Below are positions 53,991 to 62,860 of a stretch of 64,000 nucleotides of DNA, piece after piece. Location: NCBI GenBank assembly GCA_947500035.1, contig CANMQP010000011.1, forward strand, positions 1 to 64,000, read 5' to 3'. The notes under the pieces were generated by a model that was not told the origin of the DNA, did not search any database, and worked only from the letters and a program-made list of their open reading frames with translations. The position numbers and the translations under genes were made by a program. The stretch comes from an uncultured Kiloniellaceae bacterium. Its GTDB lineage: Bacteria; Pseudomonadota; Alphaproteobacteria; Kiloniellales; Kiloniellaceae. The number at the start of each line of letters is the position of its first letter. The stretch's first letter is position 1.

Positions 53991-55295
53991 CTACCAGCGG
54001 CGTTCAAAGCGTTTACGCAAGAGTACGGCCACAGCGTTCATCACCACCAGGAAGGCAAGAAGAACCATGATAGCTGCACTGGTTTTTTCGACAAAGGCAC
54101 GTTCCGGGCTGTCTGCCCAGAGATAGATCTGAACCGGCAGTGCCGTAGCGGAGTCCGTGAACCCGCCCGGAATATCGACGATAAAGGCGACCATGCCGAT
54201 CATCAGCAACGGCGCGGTCTCCCCGAGGGCCTGTGCGGCACCCAGGATCGTACCAGTTAGAATTCCCGGCATGGCCAGCGGCAAGACGTGATGGGTAACG
54301 GCCTGAAGCTTCGAGGCGCCAACTCCCAGGGCCGCTTCCCGGATTGAGGGCGGGACGGCCTTCAAAGCGGCGCGGGCGGCGATGATGATGGTCGGCAACG
54401 TCATGAGGGCCAGGACCATGCCGCCGACCAGTGGTGCTGAGCGCGGCAGGCCGAAGAAATTGAGGAAGACGGCAAGGCCGAGCAGACCAAAGACGATAGA
54501 GGGGACCGCCGCCAGATTGTTGATGTTCACCTCGATCAGGTCAGTCCAGCGGTTTTTCGGCGCGAATTCTTCGAGATAGATTGCGGAGAGCACGCCGATC
54601 GGAAAGCTCAGAACCAGCGTCACGAACAGCATCAGGAAGGAGCCGACTGTCGCGCCCCAGATGCCGGCTTGCTCCGGTTCGCGTGAGTCGCCGGCCGTGA
54701 AGAACGTCGTATTGAACTGAGATTCGATGTTTCCGGCAGCGATGAGTTGGTCGATCCAGACGATGTCGCGGTCCTTGATTCGACGATCGGACTCCGGCAC
54801 GTCGCGGGAAATATGGCCTTTCATAAAGGAGTCCAATTCGTCGGACGCCTTAACCCAAACCCGTTGTGTGGTCCCGATCACGTCCGGGTTTGCCATCACA
54901 AGCTCGCGGAGAGTTTGATCCGCGCTGCCGCTCATCAAAGCGGTGAGCGCGCGTCTCTCCCGGCGTTCCGTGACTTCGGGAAAGGCATTGCGCAAAGATG
55001 AACGTGCTATGCCCTGGTAGTTGGCTCTCCGAAGCACTTGCGGGTCGCGCTCGCCGGTCGGGTCGATCTCCGCTTCATCGAAGGTCACCTCGAGCGCGAT
55101 GTGGTGCTGGGCAAACGCGGTGTAGCCGTTCGAGATGATGCTGAATAACAGCAGCACGAGCGTTCCGAGCGCTGCGAAGACCGCGATCAGTCCGTAGAGG
55201 CGAAACCTGGCTTCAGCGGCATAGCGCCGCTTGAGGCGTTTGCCGGAGAGGTCGGGCCGCTGAATTTGAGTGGCGGATGCGGACATCTCAGTCAT
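53991..55295 (-). CDS. pstA: Phosphate ABC transporter permease PstA
   Basis: PstA is one of two permeases of the phosphate channel. The 434-aa protein is longer than E. coli PstA (about 296 aa) because of a roughly 130-residue periplasmic insert after the first helix (about residues 65-200). Six membrane segments follow (from residue 210), with the EAA loop AALKAVPPSIREAALGVGASKLQAVTHHVLPLAMPGILTGTILGAAQALGETAPLLMIG. It overlaps pstC by 8 nt. The long form with a DUF3333-like region is known in alphaproteobacteria. Confidence 0.96.
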   Translation of the reverse strand: MTEMSASATQIQRPDLSGKRLKRRYAAEARFRLYGLIAVFAALGTLVLLLFSIISNGYTAFAQHHIALEVTFDEAEIDPTGERDPQVLRRANYQGIARSSLRNAFPEVTERRERRALTALMSGSADQTLRELVMANPDVIGTTQRVWVKASDELDSFMKGHISRDVPESDRRIKDRDIVWIDQLIAAGNIESQFNTTFFTAGDSREPEQAGIWGATVGSFLMLFVTLVLSFPIGVLSAIYLEEFAPKNRWTDLIEVNINNLAAVPSIVFGLLGLAVFLNFFGLPRSAPLVGGMVLALMTLPTIIIAARAALKAVPPSIREAALGVGASKLQAVTHHVLPLAMPGILTGTILGAAQALGETAPLLMIGMVAFIVDIPGGFTDSATALPVQIYLWADSPERAFVEKTSAAIMVLLAFLVVMNAVAVLLRKRFERRW

Positions 55296-56679
55296 ATTTC
55301 TCTCTGTATTTACGAACCACCCGCAGGGCGATCACATTCAGCGTCAGCGTCACGACAAAGAGCATCAGTCCCAGCGCAAAGGCGGAGAGCGTCTTCGCGC
55401 TGTCAAATTCCTGATCGCCGACCAAAAGGGTCACGATCTGCACAGTGACTGTCGTCACGGCCTCGAGGGGATTGGCGGTCAGATTGGCGGCAAGTCCAGC
55501 AGCCATGACCACGATCATGGTTTCTCCGATCGCCCGGCTGACGGCCAGCAGCACACTACCCACGATGCCGGGAAGGGCGGCGGGTAGCACGACCTGCTTG
55601 ATGGTCTCCGACTTGGTCGCCCCCAGCGCATAGGCGCCGTCGCGCAGGGTCTGGGGTACCGAGTTCATCACATCGTCCGAGAGCGAGGAGACGAAGGGGA
55701 TACTCATGATCCCGATGACCATGCCGGCCGCCAGAGCGGATTCGGAGGAGACATCCAGGGACAGGGCTTGGCCGGTGTTGCGAAAGAAGGGGGCGACAGT
55801 CAGGGCGGCGAAGAAGCCGTAAACGACGGTCGGAATTCCGGCCAGAACCTCGAGGATCGGCTTCGCCACGGCCCGCATCCTGGGGCCTGCATACTCCGAC
55901 ATATAGATTGCGGAATAGAGCCCGACCGGGACTGCCACGCACATTGCGATGAAGGTGATCAGCAGGGTGCCGGCAAAGAGCGGTAGCATACCGAATGCGC
56001 CGGAGCCACCGACCTGACCCTCCCTGAGGGCGGTCTGGGGACTCCACTGCAAGCCGAACAGGAAGTCGGTCACAGGGACCTTGGTAAAGAAGCGCGAGGC
56101 CTCGAAGAGCAGCGAGAGCACGATGCCAACGGTTGTTGCAATCGCGATGGTCGAGGCCACAATCATAACCGCCGATACGACCGTTTCGACCTGGTTGCGG
56201 GCCCTCAGCGTCGTTGCAATCCGCTTGCGGCCGAGAGCGAGACCGGCGATTGCGATGCAGAGCACCAGAACCGCCATCGCGGCGAAGCCGGTTTGACGCA
56301 TGGCCGCATAGTCGCGCGCTGCAGCTTCCATTTCCGGCGTGATATTGCCCCCAACGATGCCGCCCAGTGCCAGATGGGTAATCTGGTTGATCACCAGCGC
56401 CTTCTGGTCCTCGCTCAGTTCGAGAATGTTGGACGGAAGGTTGCTCACCAGGATCATCTCGACGATCTGCGGTTCTAGAGCAAGCCAAAGCGCCAGCAGA
56501 AGAAAGCTCGGCATGCCGCACCAGAGCGCGACATAAACACCGTAATACTGTGGCCTTGAGTGCAGTCTGTGGGTCGATCCCCCGGAGACGGCGACCGAGC
56601 GGCCGCGCCCCATGTAGTAGCCCGCCAGTGTCAGCAAGAGCAGTGTAGCGGCGAGGATCAGCAACGACATGTCGGGCAC
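55288..56679 (-). CDS. pstC: Phosphate ABC transporter permease PstC
   Basis: PstC pairs with PstA. The 463-aa protein has an N-terminal extension (about residues 1-180: two additional helices and a periplasmic loop), then the permease core with SRFFTKVPVTDFLFGLQWSPQ, AVPVGLYSAIYMSEYAGPRMRAVAKPILEVLAGIPTVVYGFFAALTVAPFF, and the EAA loop SVPQTLRDGAYALGATKSETIKQVVLPAALPGIVGSVLLAVSRAIGETMIVVMAAG. Longer than E. coli PstC in the alphaproteobacterial manner. A terminator lies between it and pstS. Confidence 0.96.
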   Translation of the reverse strand: MPDMSLLILAATLLLLTLAGYYMGRGRSVAVSGGSTHRLHSRPQYYGVYVALWCGMPSFLLLALWLALEPQIVEMILVSNLPSNILELSEDQKALVINQITHLALGGIVGGNITPEMEAAARDYAAMRQTGFAAMAVLVLCIAIAGLALGRKRIATTLRARNQVETVVSAVMIVASTIAIATTVGIVLSLLFEASRFFTKVPVTDFLFGLQWSPQTALREGQVGGSGAFGMLPLFAGTLLITFIAMCVAVPVGLYSAIYMSEYAGPRMRAVAKPILEVLAGIPTVVYGFFAALTVAPFFRNTGQALSLDVSSESALAAGMVIGIMSIPFVSSLSDDVMNSVPQTLRDGAYALGATKSETIKQVVLPAALPGIVGSVLLAVSRAIGETMIVVMAAGLAANLTANPLEAVTTVTVQIVTLLVGDQEFDSAKTLSAFALGLMLFVVTLTLNVIALRVVRKYREKYD

Positions 56680-56735
56680 CAGGGAGTGACGGAAAAGAAC
56701 GGGAAAAGGGACAAACGAAATTTCAAAAGAGCAGC

Positions 56736-56777
56736 AAAAAGACGACCGCTGGCGACCGGAAATTGATCGCCAGCGGT
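56736..56777 (-). terminator. Intrinsic terminator between pstS and pstC
   Basis: On the minus strand, ACCGCTGGCGA and TCGCCAGCGGT (56777-56767 and 56755-56745) form a perfect 11-bp stem with an 11-nt loop; CGTC and then five T follow (56740-56736). Sited 13 nt after the pstS stop, it should let pstS mRNA accumulate above pstCAB, as needed for an abundant binding protein. Confidence 0.78.
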
Positions 56778-56790
56778 GTCAGGATCGAAA

Positions 56791-57819
56791 TTACATGGAC
56801 AGTGGAGCCATGCCGGTCGATGAAGCCCGCATCGCCTTACGGTCTGCCGCAGGAAGCGGGATCAGGCCCTTGTCGAGCAGGTAACCGTCTTCGCCCCAGG
56901 TGCCCTCGCTGGTGAACTCTTCAACGAACTCAGCGATGCCGGGAACAACGCCCACGTGCTCTTGCTTGACATAGAAGAAGAGCGAGCGGGAAACGCCGTA
57001 CTCACCGGATGCGATCTTTTCGAAGGTGGGTTCTGCACCGTCGATCGTCGAACCCTGGATCTTGTCAGCGTTCTGGTCGAGGAAACTGAAACCGAAGATG
57101 CCGACCGCGTCCGGGTTGGCTTCCAGCTTCTGGATAATCAGGTTGTCGTTCTCACCCGCTTCGACATAGTGACCGTCCTCGCGGATACCATGTGCGACAG
57201 CGGTGAAGGCTTTCTTGTCGGACTTGCGCATGGCGGCAAGCGATTCAAACTTCTTGGCACCGCCTTCCATGGCCAGTTCAACGAAGGCATCGCGGGTTCC
57301 GCTGGTCGGCGGCGGCCCCAGAACTTCGATTTTCTTGGCAGGCAGGGAAGGATCGATTTCGTTCCACATCTTGTAGGGATTGTCGACCAGCTCGCCGTTG
57401 ACCGGAACCTTCTTGGCAAGCGCCTGGAAGAGCTGCTTTTTGGTCAGCGAGAGCGGGTTGGAAGTCTTCGAGTTCGCAATCACGATACCGTCGTAGCCGA
57501 TCTTGACCTCGGTGATCGTGATTCCGGCCTTGGTGCAGTTTTCGAACTCGGAAGCCTTGATCCGGCGCGAGGAGTTGGTGATGTCGGGATGTCCGACGCC
57601 AACGCCTGAGCAGAAGAGCTTCAAGCCGCCGCCCGAACCGGTGCTTTCAACGACAGGCGTCTTGAAATCGGTCGTTTTGCCGAATTGTTCGGCAACGGCG
57701 GTGGAGAAAGGGAATACAGTGGACGATCCGACAATGCGGATTTGGTCACGCGCATGGGCGGCTGTGGCGGAAAGGGCCAGACCGGCAATTGCGGCAACGG
57801 CGAGAGAATGCTTGATCAC
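56791..57819 (-). CDS. pstS: Phosphate ABC transporter substrate-binding protein PstS
   Basis: PstS binds phosphate in the periplasm. The 342-aa protein has a signal peptide (MIKHSLAVAAIAGLALSATAAHA, 23 residues) and phosphate-binding motifs IRIVGSSTVFPFSTAVAEQFGKTTDFKTPVVESTGSGGGLKLFCSG and GPPPTSGTRDAFVELAMEGGA. It is close to the PstS form of alphaproteobacteria with the IRIVGSSTVFPFST start. A Pho box is 122 nt upstream; phoR ends 236 nt upstream. Confidence 0.97.
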   Translation of the reverse strand: MIKHSLAVAAIAGLALSATAAHARDQIRIVGSSTVFPFSTAVAEQFGKTTDFKTPVVESTGSGGGLKLFCSGVGVGHPDITNSSRRIKASEFENCTKAGITITEVKIGYDGIVIANSKTSNPLSLTKKQLFQALAKKVPVNGELVDNPYKMWNEIDPSLPAKKIEVLGPPPTSGTRDAFVELAMEGGAKKFESLAAMRKSDKKAFTAVAHGIREDGHYVEAGENDNLIIQKLEANPDAVGIFGFSFLDQNADKIQGSTIDGAEPTFEKIASGEYGVSRSLFFYVKQEHVGVVPGIAEFVEEFTSEGTWGEDGYLLDKGLIPLPAADRKAMRASSTGMAPLSM

Positions 57820-57940
57820 GTTATGTCTCCAGCATCATGGCTGAGAAATCTGCAGTCGCATGAGCCTTGTCATGCGATGTCGACCGGATGCCGACGTGGC
57901 CGAACCTATGTATGTTCGAAGCAAGATTTACTACAAATCG

Positions 57941-57958
57941 ATGACACTTTTATGACGT
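57941..57958 (-). promoter_or_regulatory. Pho box upstream of pstS
   Basis: On the minus strand ACGTCATAAAAGTGTCAT matches the 18-bp PhoB consensus (two GTCAT-type halves separated by AT-rich spacer) at 14 of 18 positions by my count. It is in the phoR-pstS gap, on the strand of pstS. Confidence 0.75.
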
Positions 57959-58054
57959 TCTCTTAAGCTTTGATTTACCAGTAGAATTTAGCCGAGCTTA
58001 CGACTATTCCGGCCTCTGAGAACGGAGACTTTTACGGGAAATGACGACGCCGTG

Positions 58055-59536
58055 CTAAGCCGCCGCGTCGTCACTGTTTGAAGGCAGCTCCACGGGTTTT
58101 TGCGGCCCGAATTCCGACGAAGGCATATCGACGGAAACCTGCCCGGCAAGGGGCAGAAACACCCTGAAGCAGGAGCCCTGGCCAATCGTGCTGTCGATAT
58201 CGAGGACCGCGCGATGGCGGTTGAGGATGTGCTTTACGATCGCGAGGCCCAGCCCGGTCCCCCCCAGTTCCCGTGACCGTGCCGTATCGACACGGTAAAA
58301 GCGTTCGGTCAGTCTGGGGAGGTGTTCCCTGGCGATACCGTCGCCCTCATCAATCACCGCGACTGAGATGCCTGGCTTTCCAAGGCGCCGCGCGCCGCCG
58401 CTGCCTGGCTCGATAACGCGGGTCAGGAGGCGGACCTTGGTGCCTGAACGGCCGTATTTGATCGCGTTTTCGATCAGATTCTGAAAGACTTGAGTCAGTT
58501 CATCGGCTTCTCCGGCCACCTGCTCAGCGCCACAGAAATCCAAATCCAGCGTCATTTCCTTCTCGCGGGCTTGTGGCTCAAGCGAATTGGCGACGCTCTC
58601 TAAGATCAATTCGATATCAGCGGTGCTGCTCGGCGGTGTGTACTCATGCAGCTCAATCCGTGACAGGGAAAGCAGGTCCTCGATCAAACGGGACATGCGC
58701 TTCGCCTGTTCGTGCATCACCGCTAGGAAACGGACGCGCGCCTCGTGATCATCCTTGGCCGGCCCGATCAAAGTCTCGATAAAGCCGAGAAGGCTTGCCA
58801 GGGGTGTCCGCAACTCGTGACTGGCATTTGCCACGAAATCTGCACGCATCTGTTCGGCGCGCCGGACAGCCGTGAGATCGTGAAGGGCAATAACTGCGGC
58901 GGTCCCGTCGAAGGCGGCAGTGGCGAGTTTGGCAATCCTGCAGGAGAGATGACGTTCGAACTGACCGGGCACGGTGAATTCGACAACCTTATCGGTCGCT
59001 CCCGCCAGAACCTCTTCCGTCGCTTCTAGCAATTCCGGATTGCGAAGGACGGATATAAGATCCCGTCCGGCAATATCTTTGCCGAAAAGCCTCTCGGCTG
59101 CAGGATTCCCGCGCAAAATTCGCCGATGAGTGTCGATCAGCAGCAGGGAATCCGGAAGTGCCGTCAGCACGGCTTCATGGTTGGAGATGGTCCGCACCAG
59201 CTCCTGCCGGCGCAATTGCCGGTCCCGCAAAGTGTCTCGAATGGCTTCGTTCAGACCGGGAAAAAGCTGATCACCACCCTCGGGCGGTGCGGCTATGGGG
59301 GCCGACAGGTCGGATGAACGCAGCTGCTCAAAATACTGGCGCAGCACCGTAACATGGCGGAAGTGACGGGCGAGCAGGATCGCGGTGGCGAAAATAACGA
59401 TACCTGAACCGGCGGCGACATAGGCCCAGGGCGCGAACCCGAGCCAGCCCAAGGTCACCAGCATGACCACACCCGGCAAGGCGAACAAAACCGTCGCAGG
59501 CGCCATGCGCTTAACGGGGGCGGCGGCGTCTGCCAT
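58055..59536 (-). CDS. phoR: Phosphate regulon sensor histidine kinase PhoR
   Basis: PhoR phosphorylates PhoB at low phosphate. The 493-aa protein has two N-terminal membrane helices (about residues 14-55), a PAS domain (about 115-220, VLTALPDSLLLIDTHRRILRGNPAAERLFGKDIAGRDLISVLRNPELLEATEEVL), the HisKA box FVANASHELRTPLASLLGFIETL with the phosphorylated His, and the HATPase: N box FQNLIENAIKYG, G1 VIDEGDGIAREHLPRLTERFYRVD and G2 GGTGLGLAIVKHILNRH. The ATG at 59536 is preferred to an upstream TTG. First gene of phoR-pstSCAB-phoU-phoB. Confidence 0.96.
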   Translation of the reverse strand: MADAAAPVKRMAPATVLFALPGVVMLVTLGWLGFAPWAYVAAGSGIVIFATAILLARHFRHVTVLRQYFEQLRSSDLSAPIAAPPEGGDQLFPGLNEAIRDTLRDRQLRRQELVRTISNHEAVLTALPDSLLLIDTHRRILRGNPAAERLFGKDIAGRDLISVLRNPELLEATEEVLAGATDKVVEFTVPGQFERHLSCRIAKLATAAFDGTAAVIALHDLTAVRRAEQMRADFVANASHELRTPLASLLGFIETLIGPAKDDHEARVRFLAVMHEQAKRMSRLIEDLLSLSRIELHEYTPPSSTADIELILESVANSLEPQAREKEMTLDLDFCGAEQVAGEADELTQVFQNLIENAIKYGRSGTKVRLLTRVIEPGSGGARRLGKPGISVAVIDEGDGIAREHLPRLTERFYRVDTARSRELGGTGLGLAIVKHILNRHRAVLDIDSTIGQGSCFRVFLPLAGQVSVDMPSSEFGPQKPVELPSNSDDAAA

Positions 59537-59701
59537 GGACCGGAACCTTGCCTTGTAGTGTGATTTCGCCAATTAACTCAGCCTAAGGTATCATTGTAGT
59601 ATTACAGATTAACGCGCCTTACGTTGCTTTTTACGGGATTTTTTGGTTTTTCGCACGGCAAACTGCCTCTATGCCCACCTCACCGGCGTGTCCGCCGAAG
59701 C

Positions 59702-61984
59702 CTAAGTCTGCTTTCGCGTAATCGCTTCATGTGCGGCAAGGCCCGCAGCCACGACCAGATCGTTGACCGTCGCGCCAAGCGTGACGATTTGAGCAGGGTG
59801 GCTTAAACCCAGGAGCATGGGGCCGATCACGGTCCCGCTGCCGACCTTCTGGATCAGCTTGGAGACGATATTTGCGCTGTGCAAAGCCGGCATGATCAGG
59901 ATATTGGCGGGTCCGGTGAGGCGGCAGAAGGGATAGAGCTGCCGCATCAGATCGTAATCCAGGGCGACATTGGCCTGCATTTCGCCGTCGTATTCGAAGT
60001 CGACGTCCATGCCGTCCAGAACATTGACGGCTTCACGGATGCGCAGGGCTTTGGCCCGCATGGGATTGCCGAAGTTCGAAAAGCTCAGGAAGGCCACGCG
60101 GGGCTCATAGCCCATGGCACGGGCCTGTTCCGCGCTCTGGATGGCGATATCCGCCATTTGTTCAGGCGTCGGCAGTTCATGAACCGAGGTGTCGGCAATA
60201 AAGACCGAGCGGCCGTCCAGCATCATCATCGACATACCGAAGACCCGATGTCCTGGTTTTGGATCAATGGCCCGGGTGATGTCCTCATAGGTGACGCCGA
60301 AGCTGCGGGTCAGTCCCGAGACCATGGCATCGGCATGGCCGTTCGCGACCATGCAGGCGGCGAAGACGTTTCGGTTCTGGTTGACCATCCGCTGACAGTC
60401 GCGCAGGAGCGCGCCGTTGCGTTGCAGCCGCTGATACAGGAACTCGGCGTAGTGCGTATTGTGCTCGGACAGGCGGGCATTGTGGATTTCCAGGAAGTCG
60501 CCGGTCAGACCCATGGTTTTCATGGTTTCACGGACCCTGTCCTCGCGCCCGACCAGGACCGGCGTTCCGTATCCGGCGTTGTGGAACGCCAGTGCGGCGC
60601 GGATCGTAGGTTCTTCCTCGCCCTCGGCGAAGACAATTCGCGTCGGGCTTTGGGCCGCACGCACCTTTTCGAAAATCCCCTGCAGACTGGAGGCCGCCGG
60701 GTCGAGGCGTGCGGAGAGCTCCTGCTCGTAGAGAGTGATGTCCGTGATCGGTTTTCTGGCAACGCCGGTGGTGATGGCTGCCTGCGCGACGGCTTTCGGC
60801 ACCGCCACGATCAGGCGCGGGTCAAAGGGGGCCGGGATGATATAATCCTTGCCGTAACGCAGTCGCCGGCCCGCGTAGGCCTTATCAACCTCATCCGGAA
60901 CGTCTTCGCGGGCCAGACTTGCCAGGGCTTCGGCGGCGGCGACTTTCATCTCCATGTTAATGGTCGAGGCCCGTACATCGAGGGCTCCGCGGAAGATGTA
61001 GGGAAAGCCCAGAACGTTATTGACCTGGTTGGGATAGTCCGAACGGCCTGTGGCGATGATCGCGTCGTCCCGGATCTCCCTGACCTCCTCCGGCGTGATC
61101 TCCGGATCCGGGTTGGCCATGGCAAAGATAATGGGCTGATCCGCCATGGACTTGACCATGTCGGCTGTCAGCGCGCCCTTGACCGAGAGTCCGAAGAACA
61201 CGTCGGCGTCCTTCATGGCGTCTTCCAGGCTGCGGGCATCGCTCTTGACGGCATGCGCCGATTTCCATTGGTTCATGCCGTCTTCCCGGCCCTGGTAGAT
61301 GACGCCGCGGGTGTCGCAAAGAATGATGCTATTGTTCGGCACACCCATGGCCTTGAGCAGCTCGGCGCAGGCGATCCCTGCCGATCCGGCGCCATTGATC
61401 ACCATCTTGATGGAGGCGAGGTCACGGCCGGTCAGATGAACCGCGTTGATCAATCCAGCCGCCGCGATAATCGCTGTCCCATGCTGATCGTCGTGAAAGA
61501 CCGGTATGTCGAGCAGTTCCCGCAGGCGCTGTTCTATGATGAAACATTCCGGCGCTTTGATATCTTCCAAATTGATGCCGCCGAAGGTAGAGCCCAGAAA
61601 GCGTACGCAATTGACGAACTCGTCGACGTCACGCGTGTCCACCTCCAGATCGATGCCATCGACGTCGGCAAAGCGCTTGAACAGGACGGCCTTGCCTTCC
61701 ATCACCGGCTTCGAGGCCAGTGCGCCCAGATCCCCCAGCCCCAGGACGGCCGTTCCGTTCGAAACCACCGCGACGGTGTTGCCCTTGGCGGTGTAATCAT
61801 AAGCCTTGGCGGGATCTTCGCTGATCCTCAGGCAGGGAATGGCCACGCCGGGCGAATAGGCCAGCGAGAGATCGCGTTGTGTCGTTAAAGCTTTTGTGGC
61901 CTTGATCTCAAGCTTGCCCGGGCGGCCGTTTGCGTGAAAATCCAGGGCTTCCTGGTCGGTGGTGCGGGAGCTGTCGTTGGACAT
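59702..61984 (-). CDS. maeB: NADP-dependent malic enzyme with phosphotransacetylase-like domain
   Basis: MaeB decarboxylates malate to pyruvate with NADP. The 760-aa protein has the malic enzyme part (residues 1-430): LSLAYSPGVAIPCLRISEDPAKAYDYTAKGNTVAVVSNGTAVLGLGDLGALASKPVMEGKAVLFKRFADVDGIDLEVD, FHDDQHGTAIIAAAGLINAVHLTGRDLASIKMVINGAGSAGIACAELL, and the C-terminal phosphotransacetylase-like part (about 440-755) with RIVFAEGEEEPTIRAALAF and GPMLLGLSHPAQIVTLGATVNDLV. The latter is regulatory in known MaeB proteins. The ATG at 61984 is the family start. A small plasma-membrane-type gene lies just upstream. Confidence 0.97.
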   Translation of the reverse strand: MSNDSSRTTDQEALDFHANGRPGKLEIKATKALTTQRDLSLAYSPGVAIPCLRISEDPAKAYDYTAKGNTVAVVSNGTAVLGLGDLGALASKPVMEGKAVLFKRFADVDGIDLEVDTRDVDEFVNCVRFLGSTFGGINLEDIKAPECFIIEQRLRELLDIPVFHDDQHGTAIIAAAGLINAVHLTGRDLASIKMVINGAGSAGIACAELLKAMGVPNNSIILCDTRGVIYQGREDGMNQWKSAHAVKSDARSLEDAMKDADVFFGLSVKGALTADMVKSMADQPIIFAMANPDPEITPEEVREIRDDAIIATGRSDYPNQVNNVLGFPYIFRGALDVRASTINMEMKVAAAEALASLAREDVPDEVDKAYAGRRLRYGKDYIIPAPFDPRLIVAVPKAVAQAAITTGVARKPITDITLYEQELSARLDPAASSLQGIFEKVRAAQSPTRIVFAEGEEEPTIRAALAFHNAGYGTPVLVGREDRVRETMKTMGLTGDFLEIHNARLSEHNTHYAEFLYQRLQRNGALLRDCQRMVNQNRNVFAACMVANGHADAMVSGLTRSFGVTYEDITRAIDPKPGHRVFGMSMMMLDGRSVFIADTSVHELPTPEQMADIAIQSAEQARAMGYEPRVAFLSFSNFGNPMRAKALRIREAVNVLDGMDVDFEYDGEMQANVALDYDLMRQLYPFCRLTGPANILIMPALHSANIVSKLIQKVGSGTVIGPMLLGLSHPAQIVTLGATVNDLVVAAGLAAHEAITRKQT

Positions 61985-62085
61985 AGGGTCTTCTCTCTGA
62001 TGTGTCACCGGGACGGCCTCGGGTATCGGGCGTCGTATCGGCGGTGATGTCGGCCTTCGCCTATATGAATTGTGATCAGTTTTTT

Positions 62086-62586
62086 TTAGTTCTGGCTCTG
62101 GCGCATGTGGCTGTGCACGTCTTCTGCACCATGGCGGGTCAGGATTTCGCTCGCCACTTTGGCCTGCTGCTCTGTTGCGGTGCAAACCCACAGGAGAACC
62201 GTGCCTGATTCCAGCGCGCGCGCGAATTGCTCCGTGTGTGGGGTCGCCCGCAGAGTCGTCAGCAACTCCGTCAGAGCAACGGACGTGACGCCGGCGGCGA
62301 GAAGCCCGGCAATCGCGGCGCCCACCGGGCCCGTCGCAACCGCGATCAAGCCCGCCGCAGTAATTGGCCCAACATATTTGATTTCACCGACCAGACCGAT
62401 CATTGCCTCTTGCCAGGCATCGCTGGTGGACTCGCTTGCGCTGAGGGATTCATGGGTGTCCAGCACCGAGAGATCGCTTGACTGAAAGCCTGCGGCGAGC
62501 AGAGTCTCGACCGCCGCCTTGAAGTTCTCACGCTCGGCAAAACGCCCAACGATCTCGGTTTGCTCCACTGCGCCGTCATCCTGCAA
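62086..62586 (-). CDS. Glycine-zipper membrane protein of a general-stress type
   Basis: The 166-aa protein starts with VEQTEIVGRFAERENFKAAVETLLAAGFQSSDLSVLDTHES, the ferredoxin-like fold found in heat- or stress-induced YflT-type proteins. A Gly/Ala-rich hydrophobic hairpin (about residues 70-115, VGPITAAGLIAVATGPVGAAIAGLLAAGVTSVALTELL) follows, then FARALESGTVLLWVCTATEQQAKVASEILTRHGAEDVHSH. The last segment resembles the C-terminal half of similar hypothetical proteins. Function unknown. It lies 101 nt upstream of maeB in the same direction. Confidence 0.8.
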   Translation of the reverse strand: MQDDGAVEQTEIVGRFAERENFKAAVETLLAAGFQSSDLSVLDTHESLSASESTSDAWQEAMIGLVGEIKYVGPITAAGLIAVATGPVGAAIAGLLAAGVTSVALTELLTTLRATPHTEQFARALESGTVLLWVCTATEQQAKVASEILTRHGAEDVHSHMRQSQN

Positions 62587-62860
62587 GGCTGTGTCCTTCC
62601 CCTAGGTTTCAAGTGGTATCGTCTGTGGCTGTCCGATGAGAGATCACTCCGCCTGAACAGGTTTTTCTGGTCACCACCCGCTTTGTTCCAGCTATATTGC
62701 CTCCTCCTACCCGTGCTTGCAAAGAGGGCATCGGATAGAGTAAGTGCGGAGGACAAAATGACGCGTGTTGCGCGAGCCTCGTTGCCGGCTCGCATTGTGT
62801 TGCAATAGGCTTTTGTGCCTCAATCGAAAAGCCGTTAAAACCTTTCCCAGTTCAGTGTAA

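Noticed and set aside
59879-61888. A very long open frame (669 codons) antisense to maeB, and a similar 469-codon frame antisense to dnaK (35980-37389)
   Set aside because: Both mirror well-conserved genes in a GC-rich genome and show no domain; they are shadows caused by codon bias.
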